A program made the position numbers and the translations under genes. The notes beneath the pieces are model-generated. The model made no database searches and was not told the origin of the DNA. It was given only the letters and a program-made list of their open reading frames with translations. Source: DAOTVC01 sp034437215 (GTDB lineage Bacteria; Chloroflexota; Anaerolineae; B4-G1; SLSP01). Taken from it: a stretch of 25,647 bases of DNA. Of this stretch, positions 1 to 6,077 are shown piece by piece; the first letter of the stretch is position 1; each line of letters starts with the position of its first letter. The stretch spans positions 1-25,647 of the forward strand of contig DAOTVC010000126.1 in the NCBI GenBank assembly GCA_034437215.1. The letters run 5' to 3'.

Positions 1-471
1 ATCGTCCTGGCCTGGATTCTCTCTTCGTCCATCTTCGCCCTCGCCCACGTCTTCAATCCCAATTCCTCGCTGGTCAGCACCCTCAATCTGGCCCTGGCGG
101 GGCTCTTCCTGGGGTTGCCCTTTATCCTCACCGGTGACTTAGCCGCCTCCATCGGTCTCCACATCACCTGGAACTTCTTCCAGGGCAACGTCTTCGGCTT
201 CCCCGTCAGCGGGATGGGCTCGTCGACCTCCTTCATTGTCATCGAGCAAGCCGGGCCTAGCGCATGGACCGGTGGGGCTTTCGGGCCTGAGGCCGGGTGG
301 ATAGGTATTGGGGCCATTCTCGTCGGTAGCCTCCTGACGCTGCTCTGGGTACGCCTGCTGCGGGATCGCCTGGAGCTCTACCGGCCCCTGGCTGTCTACA
401 CGCCCCGCGAGGCGCCCTCTGGTGAGGGAGAGGCAGGGGGCTTGGTTGAAACTGAGGTTACGGCGGCTTGA
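1..471 (+). CDS. CPBP family intramembrane protease, C-terminal part (5' end outside window)
   Basis: The reading frame is open from base 1 to the TGA at 469-471 (156 residues seen), so the N-terminus lies left of the window. Two conserved blocks of the CPBP (CAAX protease/bacteriocin-processing) family are visible: FALAHVFNPN near residues 13-22 (FxxxH motif) and GLHITWNFFQGN near residues 51-62 (HxxxN motif). Hydrophobic segments surround them, and the last ~35 residues are a charged cytoplasmic-looking tail. The EExxxR motif expected earlier in the family is off-window. Family members are multi-pass membrane metalloproteases or related scaffolds; the substrate is unknown here. Next on the same strand come a small ORF and an ABC exporter, suggesting an operon, although 120 bp separate it from the small ORF. 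Family assignment is confident; activity cannot be judged from the fragment. Confidence 0.85.
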   Translation: MVLAWILSSSIFALAHVFNPNSSLVSTLNLALAGLFLGLPFILTGDLAASIGLHITWNFFQGNVFGFPVSGMGSSTSFIVIEQAGPSAWTGGAFGPEAGWIGIGAILVGSLLTLLWVRLLRDRLELYRPLAVYTPREAPSGEGEAGGLVETEVTAA

Positions 472-591
472 AGAAGGTAGCGAATGGTTCGCCGCTATCT
501 ACCCCAGCCCCACCGGGCGAGCCTTGCAGACCGCCGATCTCGCCACGCCACCTTAAGGCGGTCGCAACGTGCTGTTGTAGAGAGGAGAAGG

Positions 592-822
592 ATGTGGATC
601 TGGGTGATCGACGACTCTAACTTTCGAAACACCGAGCTGCCGGCCCGTCACCTGGACGCGGCTCTGGAAGAGGGGGCAACGGAGCCGGTGCATCTTGTCG
701 CGGCGGAGAAAGCGGGCTTGCCGGAAGGGGTCGACCTGTCGGTCGCCGGTGGCCCGACGGACCGAGCGCAGGCCTGGGGTCGCAAGCTGCTGTCGGAGCC
801 CGGTCAGCAGGTGCACCAGTGA
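592..822 (+). CDS. small hypothetical protein upstream of ABC exporter
   Basis: This encodes 76 residues, beginning MWIWVIDDSN. The ATG at 592 is chosen because AGAGGAGAAGG lies just upstream; a longer frame opening at 484 has no ribosome-binding site and an Arg-rich start unlike the rest. The stop (TGA 820-822) overlaps the GTG start of the following ATPase in a GTGA arrangement, which argues for translational coupling and therefore for a real gene. The protein is acidic-to-neutral and soluble-looking, with no signal peptide, membrane segment or cysteines. The spaced block EPVHLVAAEKAGLPEGVDLSV resembles an alpha/beta segment, but I do not recognise a family. Position suggests an accessory factor for the exporter encoded next; that is inference only. 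Confidence 0.6.
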   Translation: MWIWVIDDSNFRNTELPARHLDAALEEGATEPVHLVAAEKAGLPEGVDLSVAGGPTDRAQAWGRKLLSEPGQQVHQ

Positions 823-1772
823 GCGTTCGGACTTCTGTAATCATCGCCCAGGGGCTTACACGACACTTCGAGGAGACGGTCGCCGTCGAGGATCTGACGC
901 TGGAGGTGGAGCAGGGCGAGATCTTTGGCTTTCTGGGGCACAACGGCGCGGGCAAGACGACCACGGTTCGCTTGTTGAACGGCGTTCTGGCGCCGACAAA
1001 GGGCTCGGCCCGGGTGCTCGGCTTCGATCCGGTGACGGAAGGAGCGGATCTGCGCCGGCACACCGGGGTGCTCACCGAGACCCCCTCCTTGGACGAGCGC
1101 CTGACGGGGCGGGAGAATCTGAGCATCTTTGCCGACCTCTTCGGGGTGCCCCAGGAGCGGGTCGGCGAGCGGGTTGCAGAGCTCCTGGAGCGCTTCGTCC
1201 TTACCGAGCGCGCCGATGACCCCGTGGGGGAGTACAGCAAGGGCATGAAGCAGCGGCTGGCGATCGCCAGAGCCCTGCTTCACGAGCCGGAGCTGCTCTT
1301 CCTCGACGAGCCTACGGCCGGTCTCGACCCCGTCGCCACCCGGCAGGTGCACCGGCTGATCAGCGAGCTGAGCCAGCGGGGCGGGCGCTCGGTCTTCCTC
1401 TGCACTCACAACCTCAACGAGGCCCAGAAACTCTGCCACCGGGTAGGGGTGATGGAGCGGGGACGCCTCGTCGCGCTAGGCACGCCCACGGACCTGGCCC
1501 GCGAGCTCACCACCCGTCCCCGGCTGGAGATCGAGGTGGCTCCTGACGCCGTGGAGAGAGCGCGTTCAATTCTGGATCGCTTGGCGCCTGCCCACGAGGT
1601 GATCGTGGAGGATAAGGGGCTGCTCACCGCCACCGTCGGCGACCGGGAGCAGGTTCCCGTCCTGCTGACGGCCCTCGTTAATAGTGGGATAAGCGTCTAC
1701 CGCTTGTCCCCTCAGGAGCCCACGCTCGAGGACGTCTACTTCGCTCTGCACCCTGAGGAGGAGAGGGGATGA
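819..1772 (+). CDS. ABC transporter ATP-binding protein (ABC-2 / NatA-like)
   Basis: This 317-residue cytoplasmic ATPase has all the hallmarks of an ABC nucleotide-binding domain: Walker A GHNGAGKT (residues 40-47), signature EYSKGMKQR (138-146), Walker B LLFLDEP (159-165) with D-loop AGLD, and H-loop histidine 197 (THNL). About 80 further residues after the ATPase core form the C-terminal extension common in ABC-2 exporters of the NatA/CcmA/DRA type. The GTG start at 819 overlaps the preceding stop, and the TGA overlaps the permease ATG (ATGA at 1769-1772), so the two half-transporter genes are coupled. It would energise the adjacent permease; the exported substrate (sodium, drug, lipid or peptide) cannot be told. 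The nearby CPBP protein would fit export or processing of a small peptide, but this is speculative. Confidence 0.93.
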   Translation: MSVRTSVIIAQGLTRHFEETVAVEDLTLEVEQGEIFGFLGHNGAGKTTTVRLLNGVLAPTKGSARVLGFDPVTEGADLRRHTGVLTETPSLDERLTGRENLSIFADLFGVPQERVGERVAELLERFVLTERADDPVGEYSKGMKQRLAIARALLHEPELLFLDEPTAGLDPVATRQVHRLISELSQRGGRSVFLCTHNLNEAQKLCHRVGVMERGRLVALGTPTDLARELTTRPRLEIEVAPDAVERARSILDRLAPAHEVIVEDKGLLTATVGDREQVPVLLTALVNSGISVYRLSPQEPTLEDVYFALHPEEERG

Positions 1773-2590
1773 ACTACCGCGCCGTTCGTGCCATCGTGCG
1801 CCGGGATCTGCAACGCGTGATACGCAGTAAGGGCGTGATGCTGCCCCTGATCATCGTCCCGATTCTCTTCATGGTGCTTATTCCGGCTCTGGTGGGCATC
1901 TTTGCGCCCGTGCTCTCTGAGATGCCGGGTTCTACGATGTCGGATATCCCGGCTTATCTGGAAAGTATGCCGGGGGGCTTGCGACAGCAGCTCGCGGGAT
2001 ACAGTGAGATCCAGCAGATGATCGTCCTCTTTCTCGTCTACATGTTCGCGCCCCTCTACCTGGTTCTGCCGCTGATGGTCTCCACGGTCATCGCCGCCGA
2101 CAGCTTCGCGGGAGAGAAGGAGCGCAAGACCCTGGAAGCCCTTCTTCATACGCCGACCACCGATCTGGAGCTCGTCGCCGGGAAACTCCTCTCCGCCTGG
2201 CTCCCTGCTGTCTCTGTAGCTCTGGTCGGCGCGGTACTCTATGCGATTACCGCGAATCTCGCCGCTTGGTCCATCATGCAGGAGATCTTTCTGCCCACAT
2301 CCATGTGGCTGGCTCTCGTCCTCTGGGTGGCGCCGGCTGCCGCGGGTCTGGGACTGGCGGGGACGGTGCTCGTCTCTTCCCGGGTGGGGACCTTTCAGGA
2401 GGCCAACCAGATTGCCGGCGCTGTGGTTCTGCCTCTCGTGATGCTGGTTGTGGCCCAGGCCACCGGTGTGATGTACTTCAGCGTCGGCCTGGTACTGCTC
2501 CTGGGACTCCTCTTCTGGGCCCTGGACGCGTTGCTCCTCTGGTTCGGGGTGCGCACCTTCCAGCGCCAGGAGATCATCGCACAGCTGTAG
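1769..2590 (+). CDS. ABC-2 type transporter permease (NatB-like)
   Basis: This is a 273-residue membrane protein. One hydrophobic segment lies near residues 24-46 (MLPLIIVPILFMVLIPALVG), followed by an extracytoplasmic stretch and about five more segments from residue ~85 to ~260. The cytoplasmic loop after the second segment contains GEKERKTLEALLHTP, the coupling sequence typical of ABC-2 permeases with NatB/YhaP-like architecture, followed by LVAGKLLSAWLP. The ATG lies within the ATPase stop codon (4-bp overlap), so it is the partner of the preceding ATPase; a homodimer of this subunit would form the pore. Nothing in the sequence specifies a substrate. No obvious terminator follows, but a short direct repeat does. 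Confidence 0.9.
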   Translation: MNYRAVRAIVRRDLQRVIRSKGVMLPLIIVPILFMVLIPALVGIFAPVLSEMPGSTMSDIPAYLESMPGGLRQQLAGYSEIQQMIVLFLVYMFAPLYLVLPLMVSTVIAADSFAGEKERKTLEALLHTPTTDLELVAGKLLSAWLPAVSVALVGAVLYAITANLAAWSIMQEIFLPTSMWLALVLWVAPAAAGLGLAGTVLVSSRVGTFQEANQIAGAVVLPLVMLVVAQATGVMYFSVGLVLLLGLLFWALDALLLWFGVRTFQRQEIIAQL

Positions 2591-2611
2591 CCTGAGCAAG
2601 ACGCGGAATAA

Positions 2612-2639
2612 GATTCAGGATTCTCGATTCAGGATTCTC
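2612..2639. repeat. 14-bp tandem direct repeat, two units
   Basis: GATTCAGGATTCTC occurs twice head to tail (2612-2625 and 2626-2639) in the gap between the ABC permease and the LLM oxidoreductase. It is non-coding. The rest of the 116-bp gap holds only a ribosome-binding site for the next gene. Confidence 0.8.
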
Positions 2640-2706
2640 GTATCCTACTCTCTGCTCCATTCTTGACGTCCTTTTGCGTACCAACCTTGTTGATCAAGGA
2701 GGGAAC

Positions 2707-3630
2707 ATGCTCGAAGTCGCCATCATGCTCGAAGGCCAGGACGGCCTGAACTGGCCTCGCTGGCAGCGTATCGTTGAGGCCGTGGAGGCTCTCGGCTTCC
2801 AGGGTCTCTTTCGTTCGGATCACTTCACGAACGCCAACCCACCGGACAAGGACTCTCTGGAGCTCTGGGTCTCCTTGACCTGGTTGGCGGATCACACGGA
2901 GCGCATCGAGTTCGGTCCTCTCGTGACACCCGCCTCCTTCCGCCACCCGGCCATCACGGCGCGCATGGCGGCGGCGGTCGACGACCTCTCCGCCGGGCGG
3001 CTGGTCCTGGGGCTGGGCGCCGGGTGGCAGGAGCGGGAGCACGAGATGTTCGGCTTCGACCTGCTCGGTCTCGAGGAGCGCTTCCAGCGCTACGAGGAGT
3101 ATCTGGAGGTGGTTTCACGCCTTTTGCAGAGCGACGAGCGCGTCTCCTTCGAGGGGGACTTCTACGAACTGCACGACGCCCTGCTGCTGCCCCGTCCCAC
3201 GCGCCCCGGTGGCCCGCCTATCCTCGTCGGAGGCAACGGTCCGCAGCGCACCCTGCCCCTCGCCGCCCGTTTCGCCGACGAGTGGAACGGCGTCTACCTC
3301 AGGCCCGAGGACTTTGCCTGGCGTAACGAGCGTCTCGATGGCCTGCTTGAGGCGGAGGGGCGTGATCTCTCGGAGGTGCGCCGTTCTCTGATGGTGGGGT
3401 TGATCTTCGGGCAGGACGAGGCGGAGGTGCAAGGGCAGCTCTCCAAGAAGGGCCGGACTGCCGAGGAGATGCGCCGGTCTGGCTTGGTGGTGGGTACCGC
3501 CGACGAGGTGGTGGAGCAGCTGGGGCACTACGCTGAGGCGGGGGTCGAGAGGATCATGCTCCAGTGGCTGGCCCTGGACGACATCGAGGGGTTGGCGGCT
3601 CTGGCTCAAGAGGTTCTGCCCCAGATCTAG
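2707..3630 (+). CDS. LLM class (F420-type) flavin-dependent oxidoreductase
   Basis: This 307-residue protein is of the luciferase-like monooxygenase superfamily, close to the group I know as TIGR03560 (F420-dependent LLM class). Visible landmarks are GFQGLFRSDHF (residues 30-40), IEFGPLVTPASFRHP (67-81), the AVDDLSAGRLVLGLGAGWQEREH block (90-112) and PPILVGGNGPQRTL in the second half, as expected for the TIM-barrel flavin/F420 fold. The ATG at 2707 is preferred over an upstream TTG at 2674 because AAGGAGGG ends 3 nt before it and the protein then starts at the family-typical MLEVAIMLEG. It probably transfers hydride between reduced F420 (or FMN) and an unknown substrate in the cytoplasm. It is transcribed alone, followed by a strong hairpin. 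Family is confident; cofactor is inferred. Confidence 0.9.
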   Translation: MLEVAIMLEGQDGLNWPRWQRIVEAVEALGFQGLFRSDHFTNANPPDKDSLELWVSLTWLADHTERIEFGPLVTPASFRHPAITARMAAAVDDLSAGRLVLGLGAGWQEREHEMFGFDLLGLEERFQRYEEYLEVVSRLLQSDERVSFEGDFYELHDALLLPRPTRPGGPPILVGGNGPQRTLPLAARFADEWNGVYLRPEDFAWRNERLDGLLEAEGRDLSEVRRSLMVGLIFGQDEAEVQGQLSKKGRTAEEMRRSGLVVGTADEVVEQLGHYAEAGVERIMLQWLALDDIEGLAALAQEVLPQI

Positions 3631-3646
3631 CGACTCCCCAAAAGAG

Positions 3647-3674
3647 CACCGCCCCTCCCATGGGAGGGGCGGTG
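3647..3674. terminator. bidirectional hairpin terminator
   Basis: This is a perfect 28-bp palindrome (CACCGCCCCTCCCA and its complement) between convergent genes. On the minus strand it is followed by CTCTTTTGGGG, a short T-run, so it best terminates the YtxH-like gene. On the plus strand it follows the LLM oxidoreductase stop by 16 bp but lacks a T-tract. Confidence 0.8.
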
Positions 3675-3696
3675 TAGAGAAGACAGCGCGCTTCGG

Positions 3697-4104
3697 TTAG
3701 ACCGTCGCGGGCGCGTCATCCGTCTTTTCGAGCGTCTCCTTGGCCTGCTGAGCGGCCCCCTTGGCTCTGGCGGACGCCTTGTCCGCTGCCTCTTCGACTC
3801 GCTCCTCAGTCTGATCGACCAGGGACTTCGTCTGATCGCGGAGGGACTCCGCGCGCTTTTTGATCTCAGCGTTGGCCTCGTCGATCTTGACCTGTGCGTC
3901 GTTCAACATCTGCTGGGCCCGTTCACGGGCCTTGTCCAGCTCCTCGTTCGCCTGATCGGCGAAATCCTCGCCCTTCTCGCGGATCTGCATCCGGGTCTCT
4001 TCACCAGACTGGGGCGCAAAGAGCAACCCCAAACCGGCCCCGAGCAATCCTCCGATGACCAAACCGCGCAAGAATGAACCAAAGTCACCTTCGTTGTTTG
4101 CCAT
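3697..4104 (-). CDS. YtxH domain-containing protein
   Basis: This is a 135-residue protein. Residues ~10-30 form a glycine-rich membrane segment (LVIGGLLGAGLGLLFAPQSG) followed by EETR, the classic YtxH N-terminal pattern. Residues 40-125 are strongly helical, alternating charge and Ala/Gln with no Pro or Gly breaks (for example EELDKARERAQQMLNDAQ), and read as a long amphipathic or apolipoprotein-like helix. In Firmicutes, YtxH-type proteins are linked to general stress; here it would be a membrane-anchored helical stress protein, function otherwise unknown. AAGGGGG sits 8-12 nt before the ATG. A minus-strand promoter (TAGGCA-N17-TATAAT) lies 70 bp upstream. Confidence 0.85.
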   Translation of the reverse strand: MANNEGDFGSFLRGLVIGGLLGAGLGLLFAPQSGEETRMQIREKGEDFADQANEELDKARERAQQMLNDAQVKIDEANAEIKKRAESLRDQTKSLVDQTEERVEEAADKASARAKGAAQQAKETLEKTDDAPATV

Positions 4105-4170
4105 TACTATACCCCCTTAGGTATGGTTAGTTAATCGAGTGTGAAAAGAAGAAAGCCTTCACTTAATTCT

Positions 4171-4199
4171 ATTATAAGTCACTCCTGCTTGCTTGCCTA
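4171..4199 (-). promoter_or_regulatory. probable sigma-70-type promoter of the YtxH-like gene
   Basis: Read on the minus strand: -35 TAGGCA (4194-4199), 17-bp spacer, -10 TATAAT (4171-4176, perfect consensus). The predicted start, about 4164, gives a ~60-nt leader. The AT-rich divergent region 4105-4298 contains no gene, only this promoter and the opposing one. Confidence 0.55.
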
Positions 4200-4262
4200 T
4201 ATATCGAGATACAGCTTAGGGATATAAAAGGTGATACATTTTTATTCGGAACGGTTCCTGGA

Positions 4263-4268
4263 TATAAT
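4263..4268 (+). promoter_or_regulatory. -10 box for the 4299 gene
   Basis: A perfect TATAAT ends 30 bp before the GTG start at 4299, with AAAGGAG in between. The -35 region (TTTATT at 4241-4246) is a poor match, so this promoter may be weak or use an activator. Confidence 0.45.
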
Positions 4269-4298
4269 GAGAGAAGGTATAGTGAAAGGAGCTATCTC

Positions 4299-4670
4299 GT
4301 GGAAGCGGATTGCAAGCAACTTGCGGCAACAGTGACAACCTTCCTGGCCCCTCTTCTACCTGCTCTGCTGGCAGAGGGACCGGTCACGCAGGAAGTCCGG
4401 GTGCGCTTCGGGAAAGCCACCCGGGAGAAGGCCCAGGCGTTGTGGGAGCGTCTCGAGGAGAAGCCCCAGATGGTGGAGGCGGCGAAGGGTTGGGCGGCGG
4501 ACCCCGACGACGAGGATGAGCGTGCTACCTTTCGCGATCGGCTCGCGAAGAGTCTGCGCGATGACCCGGAGCTGGCCAGTGCTCTGCGTTGGCTGCTCGA
4601 AAAGGAGCCTGCCGAGACGCAGGTTGGCCTCGAGGATGAGGAGAACGACGAGACCCCGCCCGTGCGTTGA
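4299..4670 (+). CDS. small hypothetical acidic protein
   Basis: This 123-residue protein starts at GTG 4299, with AAAGGAG 7 nt upstream and a TATAAT box 30 bp upstream, so expression is credible. It is strongly acidic (C-terminus LEDEENDETPP) and predicted helical throughout, with no membrane segment after the first, mildly hydrophobic stretch (TFLAPLLPALLAEG, residues 13-26). The central part (EKAQALWERLEEKPQMVEAAKGWAAD) looks like two short amphipathic helices, a pattern I have seen in effector-associated helical modules of unrelated proteins, but I cannot place it in a family. It is divergent from the YtxH-like gene and shares its AT-rich promoter region. Confidence 0.65.
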   Translation: MEADCKQLAATVTTFLAPLLPALLAEGPVTQEVRVRFGKATREKAQALWERLEEKPQMVEAAKGWAADPDDEDERATFRDRLAKSLRDDPELASALRWLLEKEPAETQVGLEDEENDETPPVR

Positions 4671-4701
4671 GGCGCCGCCTACAGATCATTTTCGAGCAAG
4701 A

Positions 4702-4726
4702 CGCCCGGCACCGAAGGTGCCGGGCG
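4702..4726. terminator. hairpin terminator between convergent genes
   Basis: CGCCCGGCACC-GAA-GGTGCCGGGCG forms an 11-bp perfect stem with a 3-nt loop, 31 bp after the stop of the hypothetical gene and 18 bp after the stop of the PPOX gene on the other strand. Neither side has a strong T-run, so it may act as an mRNA end-stabiliser as much as an intrinsic terminator. Confidence 0.6.
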
Positions 4727-4744
4727 CTATGACAGCGGGCGCGT

Positions 4745-5146
4745 TCACTTCTGTCCTGAAACCGACTCCGGCAGGATCTTGTAGATCACCCTGACCTCAT
4801 CTTCTGAACGCCAGGGGTAGTGATCTACACCTAAGTACTTCTTCGCCAGCCGGTCGATCATCTTGTCAGCCCCCTCCTGGGTGATCTCCACTACGCGCCC
4901 ACGAATCTGCATGTAGCGGTAGGGATCGTCGGGGTCCTGAAGCGCGATGGCGACGCGGGGATCGCGGCGCATGTTCTGGTCCTTCACCCGCCCCTTCGCG
5001 CTATCCACGATGACGTGCGGGGCCTCGTAGGTGACCCACACGGGTGTCACCTGCGGGCTGCCGTCGGGCATCAGCGTGGCCAGGAAGCCAAAGGCCTTCT
5101 TCTCCAGGAGATCCATGTATTTCTCAGGGATCTTCACTCCGTCCAT
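4745..5146 (-). CDS. PPOX-class flavin/F420-binding protein (pyridoxamine 5'-phosphate oxidase-like)
   Basis: This 133-residue protein has the split-barrel fold signature of the PPOX/Rv1155-like group: FGFLATLMPDGSPQVTPVWVTY (residues ~19-40), then DSAKGRVKDQNMRRDPRVAIA (48-68) and YRYMQIRGRVVEI (77-89). Members bind FMN, F420 or biliverdin and act as small dimeric reductases or cofactor carriers. The ATG at 5146 has GAAAGGAGC 7 nt upstream. A near-consensus promoter (TTGACC-N16-TATACT) lies at 5194-5221, and a perfect 16-bp palindrome straddles the predicted transcript start, implying repressor control. An F420-type LLM oxidoreductase is encoded 1.5 kb away, compatible with F420 use in this organism. 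The cofactor remains an inference. Confidence 0.85.
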   Translation of the reverse strand: MDGVKIPEKYMDLLEKKAFGFLATLMPDGSPQVTPVWVTYEAPHVIVDSAKGRVKDQNMRRDPRVAIALQDPDDPYRYMQIRGRVVEITQEGADKMIDRLAKKYLGVDHYPWRSEDEVRVIYKILPESVSGQK

Positions 5147-5170
5147 CGGTTGCTCCTTTCTGCGGTAATA

Positions 5171-5186
5171 AGATGAATACTCATCT
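5171..5186. promoter_or_regulatory. candidate operator palindrome
   Basis: AGATGA-ATAC-TCATCT is a perfect inverted repeat located at about +2 to +17 relative to the transcription start predicted for the PPOX gene. A bound dimeric repressor would block initiation or elongation. No regulator gene is adjacent in the window. Confidence 0.5.
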
Positions 5187-5193
5187 ACTTTTT

Positions 5194-5221
5194 AGTATAG
5201 CGCAGGTAGCGGAGAGGTCAA
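5194..5221 (-). promoter_or_regulatory. sigma-70-type promoter of the PPOX gene
   Basis: On the minus strand: -35 TTGACC (5216-5221), 16-bp spacer, -10 TATACT (5194-5199). The predicted start near 5187 gives a ~40-nt leader carrying the palindrome and the ribosome-binding site. It sits just after the stop of the metalloprotease gene, so the PPOX gene need not depend on the upstream oxidoreductase operon. Confidence 0.7.
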
Positions 5222-5236
5222 CCGGTGGGGAGCGAC

Positions 5237-5773
5237 TCAGAGCTGGAGATCGAGAGCGGCACGACAGGAGGCGCAGAAGGTAGGCGCCCGGACGTCCACC
5301 TCGTAGAGGGAGTTGGCGAAGCGCATGACACAGTCGTTGGCGCAGTGGCGCAGGCCGAAGGTGTGGCCTAGTTCATGGACCGCCTCGCGGAGGGCGCGCT
5401 CGGCACAGCGCTCGGGGTCGGGCTCTTGACCGTAGTAGGTGGGGTTCAGGCGTGCGAGAGCGATGAAGGCATTGCGTCCGTGAAGGGTAGCCTGCCCGAA
5501 GATGAAGTTCATCCCTTCTGCAAAGGCGTCACCCTCCAGGACGCCGAGGAGTCGCAGGGCGTGAGGAGCCTCCACCGTGGAAAGGAAGCGGAGGAGCGCT
5601 GATCCCTGGTACTGGTTCCGGGTCCCGCTCAACGCCCACACGGGTGCGGTGAGAACCTCGGCGACCTCCACCGGCAGGTTGAAGGCCAACGGAATTCCCT
5701 TGAGGAGGCGCTCCTCCATCACCGGGGGCAGGGTGCTCCCCAGCGGTTGTAGCAGAATCACGTGACCGTCCAT
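5237..5773 (-). CDS. amzA: archaemetzincin-family zinc metalloprotease
   Basis: This 178-residue protein has the metzincin zinc site HELGHTFGLRH (residues 133-143: His133, Glu134, His137, His143). It is followed by the cysteine set diagnostic of archaemetzincins: Cys144, Cys148, Met150, then Cys167 and Cys170 (CASC), which bind a structural zinc. The spacing Cys144-x3-Cys148 looks one residue shorter than the CX4C I remember for the family. There is no signal peptide, so it is presumably cytoplasmic. AGAGGAGGC precedes the ATG. It begins 17 bp after the MoaD-like gene's stop and is probably co-transcribed with it and the oxidoreductase. No substrate is known for prokaryotic family members as far as I recall. 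Its pairing with a Gly-Gly-ending ubiquitin-fold protein is notable. Confidence 0.9.
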   Translation of the reverse strand: MDGHVILLQPLGSTLPPVMEERLLKGIPLAFNLPVEVAEVLTAPVWALSGTRNQYQGSALLRFLSTVEAPHALRLLGVLEGDAFAEGMNFIFGQATLHGRNAFIALARLNPTYYGQEPDPERCAERALREAVHELGHTFGLRHCANDCVMRFANSLYEVDVRAPTFCASCRAALDLQL

Positions 5774-5790
5774 GTATGCCTCCTCTGCAG

Positions 5791-5991
5791 CTATCCGCCG
5801 GCGATCATGTGGATGACCTGGACGTCCGCCTCGTCGGGGATCTCGTGGTTATCGTAATCGTCGTGGCGCACCACATTCCCGTTAACCGTCACGACGATGT
5901 GCGGAAAGGTGTAGTTCATCGCCGTGAGTACGTCGCGCACCGTCATCCCTGCATGCCAGGAGATCTCATGGCGTCTGTTGACCTTGATCAT
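5791..5991 (-). CDS. MoaD/ThiS-like sulfur-carrier protein
   Basis: This 66-residue protein begins MIKVNRRHEI and ends exactly in IAGG, the C-terminal Gly-Gly that is thiocarboxylated in MoaD and ThiS. Between them is a beta-grasp pattern: TVRDVLTAMN helix, IVVTVNGNVV strand, then DEADVQVIHMIAGG. The frame is open up to 6063, but ATG 5991 is chosen because the protein then starts at the first beta strand, whereas the extra 24 residues would run through the hairpin at 6019-6068. The ribosome-binding site is weak (AGGA about 13 nt upstream). Encoded between an aldehyde ferredoxin oxidoreductase and a metalloprotease, it most likely supplies dithiolene sulfur for the tungsto/molybdopterin cofactor. 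A ThiS-type or protein-modifier role cannot be excluded. Confidence 0.85.
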   Translation of the reverse strand: MIKVNRRHEISWHAGMTVRDVLTAMNYTFPHIVVTVNGNVVRHDDYDNHEIPDEADVQVIHMIAGG

Positions 5992-6018
5992 ACTCTTTGT
6001 CCTAACGTAGGCGACGAA

Positions 6019-6068
6019 GAGGCGTGAAAGGTGACCGCAGCCTAACGACTCGACACCTTTCACGCCTC
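6019..6068. repeat. 15-bp inverted repeat between oxidoreductase and MoaD-like genes
   Basis: GAGGCGTGAAAGGTG (6019-6033) and its perfect complement (6054-6068) are separated by 20 nt. The hairpin would form in the mRNA between the oxidoreductase stop (6078) and the MoaD-like start (5991). No T-run follows on the minus strand, so it is not a canonical terminator; attenuation or 3'-end stabilisation is possible. The arm matches 14 of 15 bases of the core of the MITE-like element at 14143-14248 (GAGGCGTGAAACGTG). Confidence 0.75.
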
Positions 6069-6077
6069 ACATTTCAC

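Noticed and set aside
547..562. Palindrome around CCTTAAGG before the small ORF, as an operator or terminator
   Set aside because: The arms are short with no loop, no T-run and no promoter nearby; it is likely chance.
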